Of a DNA stretch of 64,000 bases, positions 1-8,014 are shown one piece after another; within the stretch, counting starts at the first letter, position 1; each line of letters starts with the position of its first letter. The translations under genes and the position numbers were made by a program. The notes beneath the pieces were generated by a model. It was given only the letters and a program-made list of their open reading frames with translations. It was not told where the DNA came from and did no database searches. Source of the DNA: Yoonia sp. BS5-3 (GTDB lineage Bacteria > Pseudomonadota > Alphaproteobacteria > Rhodobacterales > Rhodobacteraceae); the NCBI RefSeq assembly GCF_038069655.2, contig NZ_CP150951.2:992001-1056000 (forward strand), in the 5' to 3' direction.

Positions 1-1697
1 TTCATCGCGATCCGCCACAGCGCAAGCGATCCGCTGTCTTTCAGCAGCGCTGACATATGATCTTCGTCCCCTGCCGACGCCCCACCCGAGGTCAGTATCA
101 CATCGCATCGCGCCGCCCCTTCGGTCAGGATTTGGCCGAGCCTTTCGCGGTCATCCGGCGCCTGCCCAAGATCGACGGCCTCATATCCCCAATCGCAGGC
201 AAGCGCGTGCAACATCGGGCGGTTGGCATCATAAATCTGTCCGTCATCGATGGCGCTGCCGGGCGTGCGCAGCTCATCCCCCGTGGACAGGATACCGACC
301 CGCAACCGCCGCCTGACCCGCAGCTGGCCGACACCGACCGCGGCCATCATCCCTAGATCCGCCGGGGTCAGTTTGCGTCCGGTCTCCAAAATCACCTGAC
401 CTTGGGTCATGTCCTCACCCGCTTTGCGGGCATTGGCACCTTTCTTTAGCGGCCCATGAAACCTGACCTCGTTTTGGGTGGCTGTGACATCCTCTTGCAG
501 AACCACAGTATCGACACCCTTTGGCAGGTTTGCCCCGGTCAGAATACGCAAGGCGTGGCCTGCCGGAACATCGCCCGCATAAGGTGCGCCCGCCGCAGAC
601 CGCCCCTGAACCAACGGCAAGACCTGCACACCATCCGGGGCAGGCCCGGCAAAGCCATAGCCATCCACGGCAGCGTTTGCCGCTGGCGGATGGGCACGCG
701 CCGCTGTCACGGGCGCCGCCAGATAGCGACCAGCAGCCTGATCAAGCGGGATCGTTTCATCGTTCACGACGACAGAAAGACGCGATTTCAGGTGGGTCAA
801 AGCCTGATCCACCGGGGTCCAATGGGTGCCTTGCGGCATTGCAAAACAATCATTGCGCAATGGCGGCGGGCCGAGCACTGTTTCGGTCAAAAGCGACACA
901 TGATCCAAACCCAGGATCGACCCTTCGGGGTTGATTGGCACGTCCAGCATCGCGGTTAGCTGATCAGGCGTAAGCCGCGATAGCGTCTGCGCCAGCACAA
1001 AAACCTGATGGGCATCTTTGGGCAGGTCGGCAGGTTGAGTCGCCGCGATCACTTTGGCGATCAATGACGGCCAAATTTCGACAATTGCGATCGGTGCATT
1101 TTGCGCCTCAAAGGGCCAAACGCACAGATCTTTGCCAAACCGTTTGCGTAGCCGCGCCAAGCTGGGCAAACCCATAATGACCTGCGATCCCACAGCACCT
1201 GCCCCCGACAATTGCCACACGGGAAATGCACCCTTGGCCTGCAGCTCGGCCTGCCGTCTTTCGGCCATACCGTGACCGGCGCGGGCCGATCCTTTGCGTG
1301 GCAGATTGGCAATGTCACGTTTCAGCCCGTTGCCCCAAAAGGGACCGATACCGGGGAAAAGCCCGTTGATCTGCCCGGCCAGATCAAAGCGGTTATTGCC
1401 GTCGGGCGCGTCCTGCACATGGGCAGCAAACCAATCCCAGATCGCGAACGGGTCATCGCTGCCAGTTAGCACTTTGCCAAAACCCGCCGGATAGCCAAAA
1501 GCGAAGTCAAAACCGGCTAGAACGCGGCGCCCCGCTGCGCGCTCGGCATTGATGAAGTCGGTGATCCACGCCTCGGCCAGGGCCCTGTTTCGCAGATACA
1601 CCGGAGCATCTGCCACGCCGTCGCGCGCCGCACAGACCCAAATTGCATCCGCTTTGGGCTTTGGCCCCCGGTCGTTTCCCCCCGACCAGTCCACCAT
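1..1697 (-). CDS. moeA: Molybdopterin molybdotransferase MoeA fused to an N-terminal RNase H-like (DUF429-type) domain; 3' end outside window
   Basis: The reading frame is open from about 1697 to the left edge (565 codons visible). The first 250 or so residues are not MoeA. They start with a VDWSGG acidic motif, then GFDFAFGYP near residue 65 and an EIWPSL motif further on, a pattern resembling the DUF429 predicted-nuclease family (RNase H-like fold). That assignment is inference. The rest is MoeA, which inserts molybdate into adenylylated molybdopterin: AVDGYGF, LTGANLPKGVDTVV, STGDEL and the GGASAGDED motif are visible. About 130 C-terminal residues lie outside. I chose the ATG at 1697, just after the mobB stop. 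A TTG at 1718 overlapping that stop is the alternative. It is the last visible gene of the fdhD-mobA-mobB operon, consistent with Mo cofactor maturation. Confidence 0.85.
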   Translation of the reverse strand, partial: MVDWSGGNDRGPKPKADAIWVCAARDGVADAPVYLRNRALAEAWITDFINAERAAGRRVLAGFDFAFGYPAGFGKVLTGSDDPFAIWDWFAAHVQDAPDGNNRFDLAGQINGLFPGIGPFWGNGLKRDIANLPRKGSARAGHGMAERRQAELQAKGAFPVWQLSGAGAVGSQVIMGLPSLARLRKRFGKDLCVWPFEAQNAPIAIVEIWPSLIAKVIAATQPADLPKDAHQVFVLAQTLSRLTPDQLTAMLDVPINPEGSILGLDHVSLLTETVLGPPPLRNDCFAMPQGTHWTPVDQALTHLKSRLSVVVNDETIPLDQAAGRYLAAPVTAARAHPPAANAAVDGYGFAGPAPDGVQVLPLVQGRSAAGAPYAGDVPAGHALRILTGANLPKGVDTVVLQEDVTATQNEVRFHGPLKKGANARKAGEDMTQGQVILETGRKLTPADLGMMAAVGVGQLRVRRRLRVGILSTGDELRTPGSAIDDGQIYDANRPMLHALACDWGYEAVDLGQAPDDRERLGQILTEGAARCDVILTSGGASAGDEDHMSALLKDSGSLALWRIAM

Positions 1698-1714
1698 CAA
1701 AAACGTGTCGAAGG

Positions 1715-2206
1715 TCAAAGCCCGACCTCGGCCAGAATGAAATCTGCAATTGCCTTGGTATCGTTCAGATCAAAAACCGGCCGGTCAATCGTGATCGGCG
1801 TGTCCGTCGCGACGGCGCGCACGGTTGGATCATCCTGCGCCAGCATAGGGTTGCCTGTCTCGGCCCGGTAAGCCTCGACCTTGGGATGATTGTCGCGTTT
1901 GTACCCTTCGACAAGCACCAGATCGACGGGGGCCAGCTGGGTCAGCAGATCGGCCAGCGGTGGTTCGTCCGTGTTGCGCAATTCGGTCATCAAAGCCCAG
2001 CGCGCGCGGGAAGCCAGCAGCACTTGATGCGCACCTGCTTCGCGGTGGCGGTGGCTGTCTTTGCCGGGTTGGTCGATATCGAAGTTGTGGTGGGCGTGTT
2101 TCAGGGTCGAGACGCTGAACCCCCGCCCGGTGATATCGGTTACCAGACGCTCCATCAGCCCGGTTTTCCCTGCGTTCTTAAAGCCGACAATACCGTAAAT
2201 CCTCAT
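1715..2206 (-). CDS. mobB: Molybdopterin-guanine dinucleotide biosynthesis adapter protein MobB
   Basis: 163 residues, the usual length. The N-terminus IYGIVGFKNAGKTGLMERL is a P-loop (residues about 4-18), followed by TLKHAHHNFD, typical of MobB, and VDLVLVEGYK near residue 105. MobB is a GTP-binding accessory to MobA that assists conversion of Mo-molybdopterin to the bis-MGD cofactor of DMSO reductase-family enzymes. The start ATG overlaps the mobA stop by 4 bp and the moeA fusion begins within 20 bp of its stop, so the three genes are almost certainly cotranscribed and translationally coupled. Confidence 0.93.
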   Translation of the reverse strand: MRIYGIVGFKNAGKTGLMERLVTDITGRGFSVSTLKHAHHNFDIDQPGKDSHRHREAGAHQVLLASRARWALMTELRNTDEPPLADLLTQLAPVDLVLVEGYKRDNHPKVEAYRAETGNPMLAQDDPTVRAVATDTPITIDRPVFDLNDTKAIADFILAEVGL

Positions 2207-2790
2207 ATCATGGCCCGCGCTTTGGCCAGATCATCCGGCGTGTTGACGTTAAAAAAGGCGGCATCATCAGGGAACTGTGCCATGGCGCAACCGTGTTTGT
2301 CCGTCCAAAGGACCACTTTGCGCAGCCCGTCTTGCAAGGCCACCCGCAAGTCATCCCGGAGCGCCACGGGCCAAAGCCCGAATGTCGGGTGCCGTCCGTC
2401 AGGGGTGGCGGCAAGGGCGAAATCGGTGCCAGCTTGCTCTGCCGCGAGCATCAGCTGTGGCACCAGATCGCAAGGAAAAAACGGTGTGTCGGCGGCGGCG
2501 GTTACGATGTGGGTCGCGCCCTGTGTGGCGGCCCAATCCAGCCCGACCAACACGCCCGATAATGGGCCTGCAAAGCCCTCAATGCTGTCGGGGATCACTG
2601 GCAATCCAAGATCCGCGAACCGTGCGGCATCGCCATTGGCATTCAGTGCCAGCCCGGCCACCTGCGGCTCCAGCCGGTCGATCACATGGGACAGGATTGT
2701 GCTGTCGCCCAGCGTTAACATTCCCTTGTCGCCCCCGCCCATCCGGGTGGCCTGACCACCGGCCAATATGACGCCGACGGGTTGGGTCAT
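2203..2790 (-). CDS. mobA: Molybdenum cofactor guanylyltransferase MobA
   Basis: 195 residues. The N-terminal GVILAGGQATRMGGGDKG is the nucleotidyltransferase signature (LAGG, RMGG, DK), and AAADTPFFPCDLV near residue 95 supplies the metal-binding Asp region. The enzyme transfers GMP from GTP to Mo-molybdopterin, forming MGD in the cytoplasm. It overlaps the upstream YcxB-like gene by 4 bp and mobB by 4 bp, placing it in the middle of the fdhD-mobAB-moeA operon. Nothing is missing or unusual. Confidence 0.94.
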   Translation of the reverse strand: MTQPVGVILAGGQATRMGGGDKGMLTLGDSTILSHVIDRLEPQVAGLALNANGDAARFADLGLPVIPDSIEGFAGPLSGVLVGLDWAATQGATHIVTAAADTPFFPCDLVPQLMLAAEQAGTDFALAATPDGRHPTFGLWPVALRDDLRVALQDGLRKVVLWTDKHGCAMAQFPDDAAFFNVNTPDDLAKARAMI

Positions 2791-3329
2791 GCGTTTACCC
2801 GTAAATCTTCGAGGTCAGTTCTGAACGCATCCGGTGTCTTGTCGCTAGGTAAGCCGTCGTTCGAGATGATGATTTGGTCAACGCCTCTTATGACCGCAGT
2901 TCCACGCTTCAGCGCGTAAATCTGGTCAATGCCGGCCCAATCCCAACTGCGCATTGCGCCTGATTGTTTCTCTACGATTCCATCCTTGCTGATCAGTATG
3001 CGAACACGGTTGCCATGGGCCGCTCTCCCGTGCCTGCGCAGCAAAATCTGTTTGTGGCCAGGTGCCAGAAAAAACTTGCACATTGCAAGGATTGTTAAGA
3101 GCACCGCGAAGACACCAAGAAAAAACGCAATCGCCCAGTCAACTGGCATGCCTGCCCTGAACAGAAAAAGAGCGACCAGGAAGACGATGGTCCATAGAGC
3201 GATCTCTCGCAGCCAGCCAAATCGTTTTTTACGCTTTGCGGTGGCCAACAGCTTCGGCCACATATCAATGACTTCTTTGTACAGGAGGTCATCGACCTCA
3301 AAGTTGAGTTCGAAAATTGGATCACTCAT
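2787..3329 (-). CDS. YcxB-like membrane protein embedded in the molybdenum-cofactor operon
   Basis: 180 residues. A charged N-terminal segment (residues 1-40, with FEVDDLLYKEVIDMW) is followed by two hydrophobic helices (about 46-65 and 70-92) and a cytoplasmic C-terminal domain with RRHGRAAHGNRVRI, VEKQSGAMRSWDWAGIDQIYAL and IISNDGLPS. That layout is the one seen in YcxB-like proteins, whose function is unknown. The gene overlaps fdhD upstream by 4 bp and mobA downstream by 4 bp, so it is coexpressed with Mo cofactor genes. No direct role in cofactor synthesis can be read from the sequence. Family placement is moderate and function is unknown. Confidence 0.75.
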   Translation of the reverse strand: MSDPIFELNFEVDDLLYKEVIDMWPKLLATAKRKKRFGWLREIALWTIVFLVALFLFRAGMPVDWAIAFFLGVFAVLLTILAMCKFFLAPGHKQILLRRHGRAAHGNRVRILISKDGIVEKQSGAMRSWDWAGIDQIYALKRGTAVIRGVDQIIISNDGLPSDKTPDAFRTDLEDLRVNA

Positions 3330-4207
3330 CCTATACCCTTCCGTCCACTCTTGCGCGGATCATCGGCGACGGTTGACGGATCGACATCTCTCACCAACCG
3401 CTCCTCGCCCGCCAGACACACAAACCGTTGCCCCTTCATCCGCCCGATCAAAGTCAGCCCAACCTGTTGGGCAATCTCGACCCCCCATGCGGTGAACCCG
3501 GACCGGGACGCCAGCACGGGGATGCCCATCAGCGCGGTTTTGATCACCATCTCAGAGGTCAATCGCCCGGTGGTATAAAGCGTCTTATCCGCCGCATCCA
3601 CGCCTTCAGACAGCATCCAACCCGCGATTTTGTCGACAGCGTTGTGGCGGCCCACGTCCTCCATATAGACCAGCGGGCGGGCACCCTGGCAAAGCACGGT
3701 GCCATGGATCGCCCCGGCCTCAAGGTAGAGTGACGGGGTCCGGTTGATCCGGGCAGCCAGTGCATAGAGATCGGAGGTCTTGACCGGCATGGCCGGAAGG
3801 GTGACGCCTGCAAGCCCCTCCATCATATCGCCAAATACCGTGCCAACAGCGCAGCCGCTGGTGCGGGTCTTTTTCTTCAGTTTCTCTTCATATGTTGTCT
3901 GGGTGTCTGTCCGTACGACAACCGTGTCCAGCTCGTCATCATAGTCGACCCCGGTGATCACGTCGTCGGTGCGTAACATGCCTTGATTGCGCAAAAACCC
4001 CAGCGCCAGATATTCTGGATAATCCCCAATCGTCATGGCCGTGACGATTTCCTGACTGTTCAGAAAGATCGTCAGCGGGCGTTCTTCAACGACGTTGAGG
4101 TCGATTTTTTGCCCGTTCTGATCGGTTCCGGTGACCGCGCGTGTTAATCGTGGCGCGTCAGGATCAGGCGCAATCAGGTAGTCCGATATGTCATCGATAC
4201 GCGCCAA
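3326..4207 (-). CDS. fdhD: Formate dehydrogenase accessory sulfurtransferase FdhD
   Basis: 293 residues. Recognisable FdhD segments are NSQEIVTAMTIGDYPEYLA with GFLRNQG (about 50-75), a TSGCAVGT loop near 137, YMEDVGRHNAVDKI near 180 and TGRLTSEMVIKTALMGIPVL near 212. FdhD passes sulfur from a cysteine desulfurase to the Mo of bis-MGD enzymes such as formate dehydrogenase. The E. coli protein uses a C-x-x-C pair. Here only the first cysteine (SGCAVG) is present, with Gly in place of the second. It is the first gene of the minus-strand operon and is divergent from azlC with a 60-bp shared promoter region. Confidence 0.93.
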   Translation of the reverse strand: MARIDDISDYLIAPDPDAPRLTRAVTGTDQNGQKIDLNVVEERPLTIFLNSQEIVTAMTIGDYPEYLALGFLRNQGMLRTDDVITGVDYDDELDTVVVRTDTQTTYEEKLKKKTRTSGCAVGTVFGDMMEGLAGVTLPAMPVKTSDLYALAARINRTPSLYLEAGAIHGTVLCQGARPLVYMEDVGRHNAVDKIAGWMLSEGVDAADKTLYTTGRLTSEMVIKTALMGIPVLASRSGFTAWGVEIAQQVGLTLIGRMKGQRFVCLAGEERLVRDVDPSTVADDPRKSGRKGIG

Positions 4208-4267
4208 TTGTCATTCCCTTTCCGCACGGTTAAGCCTGTCACATCGGCCTCAAGCTAGGGCAAAGCC

Positions 4268-5002
4268 ATGACAACTTCTACAGCGAAAAAGGCCGGGCTG
4301 TCCCCGGCCAAATCGGCCTTTTGGGCGGGCGTGCGGGACGGTGCACCCTTCATTTTGATGGCCGGGCCCTTTGCCACGCTTTTTGGTGTGGTCGCCACAG
4401 ATGCAGGGCTGACGCTGGCGCAGGCCATGGGTTTTACCGTGCTGGTGATTGCCGGAGCCGCCCAGTTCGCAGCGGTGCAATTGATGGTCGAGAATGCGAG
4501 CATCGCCTTTGTCTTGCTGGCCGCGCTTGCGGTCAATTTGCGCATGGCGATGTATTCGGCATCATTGGTGCCCTATCTGGGGTCAGCGCCGCTATGGAAA
4601 CGGGCCTGCATCGCCTATCTGAACTTTGATCAGACCTATATCACCTCGGTCGCCCGCTACGAGGCGCGGCCAGAGATGCCAGTCCCTGAACGGGTTGCCT
4701 ATTTCTTTGGTGTGGCCACGCCGATCACGCCGCTCTGGTTTGGTATGACGCTGGTGGGCATTCTGGCGGGCAAGGCGATCCCCGAAGCTTGGGCGCTGGA
4801 TTTCATTTTGCCCATCATGTTCCTGGCTATGGTGGCGCCAATGTTGAAATCGCTGGCCCATATCGCAGCGGCGGGCATGTCGATGATCGTGGCCTTGGCG
4901 CTAGTCGATCTGCCCGCAGGCACCGGGCTGTTGATCGCCGCAGGGGCCGCCATGGTGACCGGCGCATTGGTTGAGATCTGGATGGAAGGGCGCGCCAAAT
5001 GA
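4268..5002 (+). CDS. azlC: AzlC family branched-chain amino acid exporter, large subunit
   Basis: 244 residues, strongly hydrophobic, with about six or seven membrane helices after a polar N-terminus. The AzlC hallmark around residues 15-60 (FWAGVRDGAPFILMAGPFA, then FTVLVIAGAAQFAAVQL) and NLRMAMYSASLVPYL near 90 are clear. The family forms a two-component efflux permease with the small AzlD subunit for branched-chain amino acids or analogues; the substrate here is unknown. The downstream azlD ATG overlaps its stop (ATGA). Confidence 0.92.
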   Translation: MTTSTAKKAGLSPAKSAFWAGVRDGAPFILMAGPFATLFGVVATDAGLTLAQAMGFTVLVIAGAAQFAAVQLMVENASIAFVLLAALAVNLRMAMYSASLVPYLGSAPLWKRACIAYLNFDQTYITSVARYEARPEMPVPERVAYFFGVATPITPLWFGMTLVGILAGKAIPEAWALDFILPIMFLAMVAPMLKSLAHIAAAGMSMIVALALVDLPAGTGLLIAAGAAMVTGALVEIWMEGRAK

Positions 5003-5346
5003 ATTACAGCACCACCGAAATTTGGCTGATCATTCTCATCATGGGGATCGGGACTTTCCTGATCCGGTTCTCATTTTTGGGCATGATCGGCGACAGGCCG
5101 ATGCCCAGCTTTGTCCTGCGTCTTTTGCGGTTCACACCTGTTGCCGTGCTGCCCGGCATGGTCGCGCCTTTGGTCCTTTGGCCTGCTGCAACAGATGGGC
5201 AGACCGATCCGGTGCGGCTGCTCGCTGCTGGGATGACAGTGCTTGTCAGTTTTTGGACCCGTAATGCGCTTTGGGGCATTCTAGCAGGTGCAGTGACTTT
5301 TTACGGCGCCATAGGCGTTATTGATCTGTTGCCAATGCTGCGTTGA
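4999..5346 (+). CDS. azlD: AzlD family small subunit of the amino acid exporter
   Basis: 115 residues with about four hydrophobic helices. The N-terminal IGTFLIRFSFLGMIG and the RFTPVAVLPGMVAPLVL segment near residue 45-60 are characteristic of AzlD. It overlaps azlC by 4 bp, the usual operon arrangement of this exporter. Its 3' end overlaps by 29 bp the end of the convergently oriented lipoprotein gene. Confidence 0.92.
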   Translation: MNYSTTEIWLIILIMGIGTFLIRFSFLGMIGDRPMPSFVLRLLRFTPVAVLPGMVAPLVLWPAATDGQTDPVRLLAAGMTVLVSFWTRNALWGILAGAVTFYGAIGVIDLLPMLR

Positions 5347-5932
5347 TTTCTGCAGCCGCCACCGATTTATCATCTGCGTCATCTTCGCGGTAGGTCCGGG
5401 TTTCAACGCCAGGGAGCTGCGCAAAATCAGCTTGGAGGTTGTTGGGGAACCACGTTTGCCCGATGCTTTCAAAGCCGGGCAATTGGCGCAGCAGACGCGA
5501 TGTGGTGCGGGTGCAATTGGCCTGCGCAACGGGGCCAGCAACAAGCGCCAGGTTCAAGGCCTGCTCGGCAACCGCATCGGGCACCTGAATTGTCTGACCA
5601 ACAACGTAATAGCTGACCCGGGCGTGGAAACTGACGTAATAGCGTTCAAGCGCGGGCGTGACACCAAACAGGACGTCATTCCGCTCGGGCATGCGTTCCT
5701 GTTTCCATGATCCCGCAGGGTCAAACATAACGCGCTGGCTGGCATTGATCAGCAATGCAGAATGGGCCCCGTTATCCGAGCCGGTATTCTTCATCGTGTA
5801 AAGGGTCAGATATTTTGGCCCCTCTTCACGGTAAATCGCCCGCGAGATCACATCATCAGGTGCCCAAACAGATTGCGCCGCACAGCCAGAAAGGGCCAGC
5901 GGCGCGCCGATCAAAAAGCTGCGTCTTTTCAC
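5318..5932 (-). CDS. Conserved lipoprotein, possible permuted papain-like fold
   Basis: 204 residues. The N-terminus MKRRSFLIGAPLALSGCA ends in a lipobox (LSGC, Cys17), so it should be a lipid-anchored periplasmic protein. The body carries AHSALLI (His57) followed by FDPAGSW near 72, and a single downstream Cys in ANCTRTTSRLL (Cys140). His-before-Cys with this surrounding resembles permuted NlpC/P60 (YiiX-type) peptidases, but that is inference from order and spacing only. The start was chosen because a signal peptide begins exactly there, 7 bp after an AGGA sequence. It follows the cytochrome oxidase subunit IV gene by about 10 bp. Confidence 0.75.
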   Translation of the reverse strand: MKRRSFLIGAPLALSGCAAQSVWAPDDVISRAIYREEGPKYLTLYTMKNTGSDNGAHSALLINASQRVMFDPAGSWKQERMPERNDVLFGVTPALERYYVSFHARVSYYVVGQTIQVPDAVAEQALNLALVAGPVAQANCTRTTSRLLRQLPGFESIGQTWFPNNLQADFAQLPGVETRTYREDDADDKSVAAAEINAALATDQ

Positions 5933-5942
5933 AAGGATGTCC

Positions 5943-6077
5943 TTAAGCCGCGATCGCGGCCAGGAAGATCAGGAACACGATGATTGCAATCGTGCCTTTG
6001 GTGGTCATGTTCATGAAACCTTCAAAGGTTTTTTCCTGAACAGTGATATCCATTTCGCCGTGTTTATGTTCAGCCAT
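5943..6077 (-). CDS. aa3-type cytochrome c oxidase subunit IV (small)
   Basis: A 44-residue reading frame starting MAEHKHGEMDITVQEKTFEG and ending in one hydrophobic helix (about residues 28-43). This matches the alphaproteobacterial aa3-type cytochrome c oxidase subunit IV (COX4_pro_2 family), a single-helix accessory subunit of the respiratory oxidase, with a cytoplasmic charged N-terminus. An AGGAGCC sequence lies 7 bp before the ATG (minus strand AAGGAGCCTGGCC). No other oxidase subunits are in the window; the next gene downstream on the same strand is the lipoprotein. Confidence 0.88.
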   Translation of the reverse strand: MAEHKHGEMDITVQEKTFEGFMNMTTKGTIAIIVFLIFLAAIAA

Positions 6078-6143
6078 GGCCAGGCTCCTTCGTCATTCTG
6101 GTTTGGGAATCGCATAGACGATAAACCGGTCTATGTCACCCAT

Positions 6144-6623
6144 TCAGGTTGTCGCATCAGGGTCGCGGTCCAGCCCTTCGGCCAGACGAAAACCAATCCG
6201 CTTGGGTTCGGGTTGATCAATATGTTTCGGGCTGGCGATCAAGGTGACGTTTAGCTGACTGACATGCTGGATCAACTGGGTCTTCGCGCCGGCTTCGTTC
6301 ACACCGTAATAGGTAATGATGTCCGGATCGTAAAAGCCCAATCCCTCGATCCGAATGACCCCGGCGTTGCTGCCGGCAAGGCCAAGCCCCACCTCATGAT
6401 CATTGTCCAGCTGCTTTTCAAAATTCTGGATATACATGATGATCCGCTCATAGGCCCATTGCGCCGGGCTTTTCTGTGAAGCAGGCTCGGTCAGGGCGCT
6501 GGGCAGATCGCCGGATGAGGCGCATTGCATATCGGGATCTGTATGCACCTCTTTGATCTTGGGCAGAATATCATTTTCCATCAGTTCCGCCGAGGTATCG
6601 ATACTCATCTTTGTTTTGCTCAT
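6144..6623 (-). CDS. DUF6173 family protein
   Basis: 159 residues, soluble, no signal peptide. The recognisable core runs from about residue 52: SPAQWAYERIIMYIQNFEK, then HEVGLGLAGSNAGVIRIEG, YDPDIITYYGVNEAGAKTQL and PEPKRIGFRL. I associate this with the DUF6173 family common in Rhodobacteraceae, from memory. Function is unknown. It lies directly upstream of the oxidase subunit IV gene on the same strand with a 66-bp gap, so cotranscription is possible but not shown. Confidence 0.75.
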   Translation of the reverse strand: MSKTKMSIDTSAELMENDILPKIKEVHTDPDMQCASSGDLPSALTEPASQKSPAQWAYERIIMYIQNFEKQLDNDHEVGLGLAGSNAGVIRIEGLGFYDPDIITYYGVNEAGAKTQLIQHVSQLNVTLIASPKHIDQPEPKRIGFRLAEGLDRDPDATT

Positions 6624-6845
6624 TGGGGTCCTGCCATGATTTGCGTGTCCAACTCATAGCAACAGTTTGGCATAAGGCCGAGACAGAAATGCGTGATCGG
6701 CTTGCAAAGCGCCTTTGGGCCATGCACCCCATGCAAAACAGTCATGCGCCGGTTTTGCTTTCCTTTTTTGCGCCATTGCCATAGAATCAAATCAAGTCAA
6801 GGAGGTCTTGACCCACAAAACCATACGCTGCGGAGGTCGCGCGAC

Positions 6846-7952
6846 ATGAGTACCAGACACAGGCTGGCCGTCTTTATCGGCCGTTTCCAACCCTTTCATG
6901 CTGGTCACTTGGACGTTGTCCAAAATGCACTTTTGCAGGCTGATAGCATGTTGATGCTGGTGGGCAGCGCCTATCGGCCACGCAGTTGGAAAAACCCTTT
7001 CACTTATGCAGAACGTGCCGCCTTCATTCAGGCATCCATGGTGCAGCTGGGCAAACCCGTTGCCACGCTGCCCTTGGTGGATACGCTTTACAATGATCGT
7101 GCTTGGATCGTGAATGTACGCACTGCTGTCACATTGCATATGCGCCGCGCTGGTCTGAACCCCGACAAGACGGATGTCGTCCTGACCGGGTTCGAAAAGG
7201 ATAAATCCTCGCGCTATCTTGGCTGGTTTCCGACCTGGGAAATGTTGCCTGCCGATCCGCATATGCATGAGGGTCAGATCGTCAACGCAACCGATCTGCG
7301 CCATGAGCTATTCTTCGGCCCGGGTGAGCAAACCGGCCGGATGGCACAGCGCTATGGGATGCAGCAGATCGCACCGGTTCTGGATTGGATGAAGAAACAT
7401 CCCGATGCCGTGTCAACCGTGCGGGACGAAGGATCATTCGTGCTGGATTATCGCGAACGGACAGAGACCGCCGAAGGCGTCTTTGGCTATCCGATCCCGG
7501 TCAATACTGCCGATGCCATCGTGGTCCAATCGGGCCATATCCTGATGGTTGAACGCAAGATGCAACCCGGCAAAGGCCAATGGGCCTTGCCCGGTGGGCA
7601 TATCGACCGGGGAGAACAGGCCATAGATGCCGCAATCCGTGAACTCTATGAAGAGGCCGGATTGGACATGCCAAAAGGCGCCATGCGGGGCCGATTGCGT
7701 GAACGGCGGGTTTTTGACCACCCTGAACGCTCTGAAAAGGGCTGGGTCCGGACCGAGGCTTTCGTGTTCGAACTACAGGACCGGGCCAAACTGGAGAAAA
7801 TCAAATCCGGCAGTGATGCCGCATCCGCCCGTTGGGTGCCGATCACTGAAATCACACCGGACAACATATTCGAGGACCACTTCGATATCATCCAAGCGCT
7901 CGTGCCTGATGTACCCTTTGCGTATTCATCGATCCTGATGGCGCAAAGCTAA
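6846..7952 (+). CDS. nadM: Bifunctional nicotinamide-nucleotide adenylyltransferase / Nudix hydrolase
   Basis: 368 residues, two domains. Residues 1-180 are a nucleotidyltransferase with GRFQPFHAGHLDVV (the HxGH motif). Residues about 200-368 carry a complete Nudix box, G-x5-E-x7-REL-YEEAGL, near 245-270. The first domain makes NAD from NMN and ATP; the second, by analogy with the Synechocystis and Francisella bifunctional enzymes, cleaves ADP-ribose-type dinucleotides. The start ATG is preceded by GGAGGTC; an in-frame ATG far upstream (6693) would add unrelated residues. It precedes nadV by 62 bp in a two-gene NAD salvage operon. Confidence 0.93.
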   Translation: MSTRHRLAVFIGRFQPFHAGHLDVVQNALLQADSMLMLVGSAYRPRSWKNPFTYAERAAFIQASMVQLGKPVATLPLVDTLYNDRAWIVNVRTAVTLHMRRAGLNPDKTDVVLTGFEKDKSSRYLGWFPTWEMLPADPHMHEGQIVNATDLRHELFFGPGEQTGRMAQRYGMQQIAPVLDWMKKHPDAVSTVRDEGSFVLDYRERTETAEGVFGYPIPVNTADAIVVQSGHILMVERKMQPGKGQWALPGGHIDRGEQAIDAAIRELYEEAGLDMPKGAMRGRLRERRVFDHPERSEKGWVRTEAFVFELQDRAKLEKIKSGSDAASARWVPITEITPDNIFEDHFDIIQALVPDVPFAYSSILMAQS

Positions 7953-8014
7953 CCAAACCCTGCGGGAGGTCCGCAGGGCATCACAACCGTCCATATCCGA
8001 GGAGGAACAGGACA

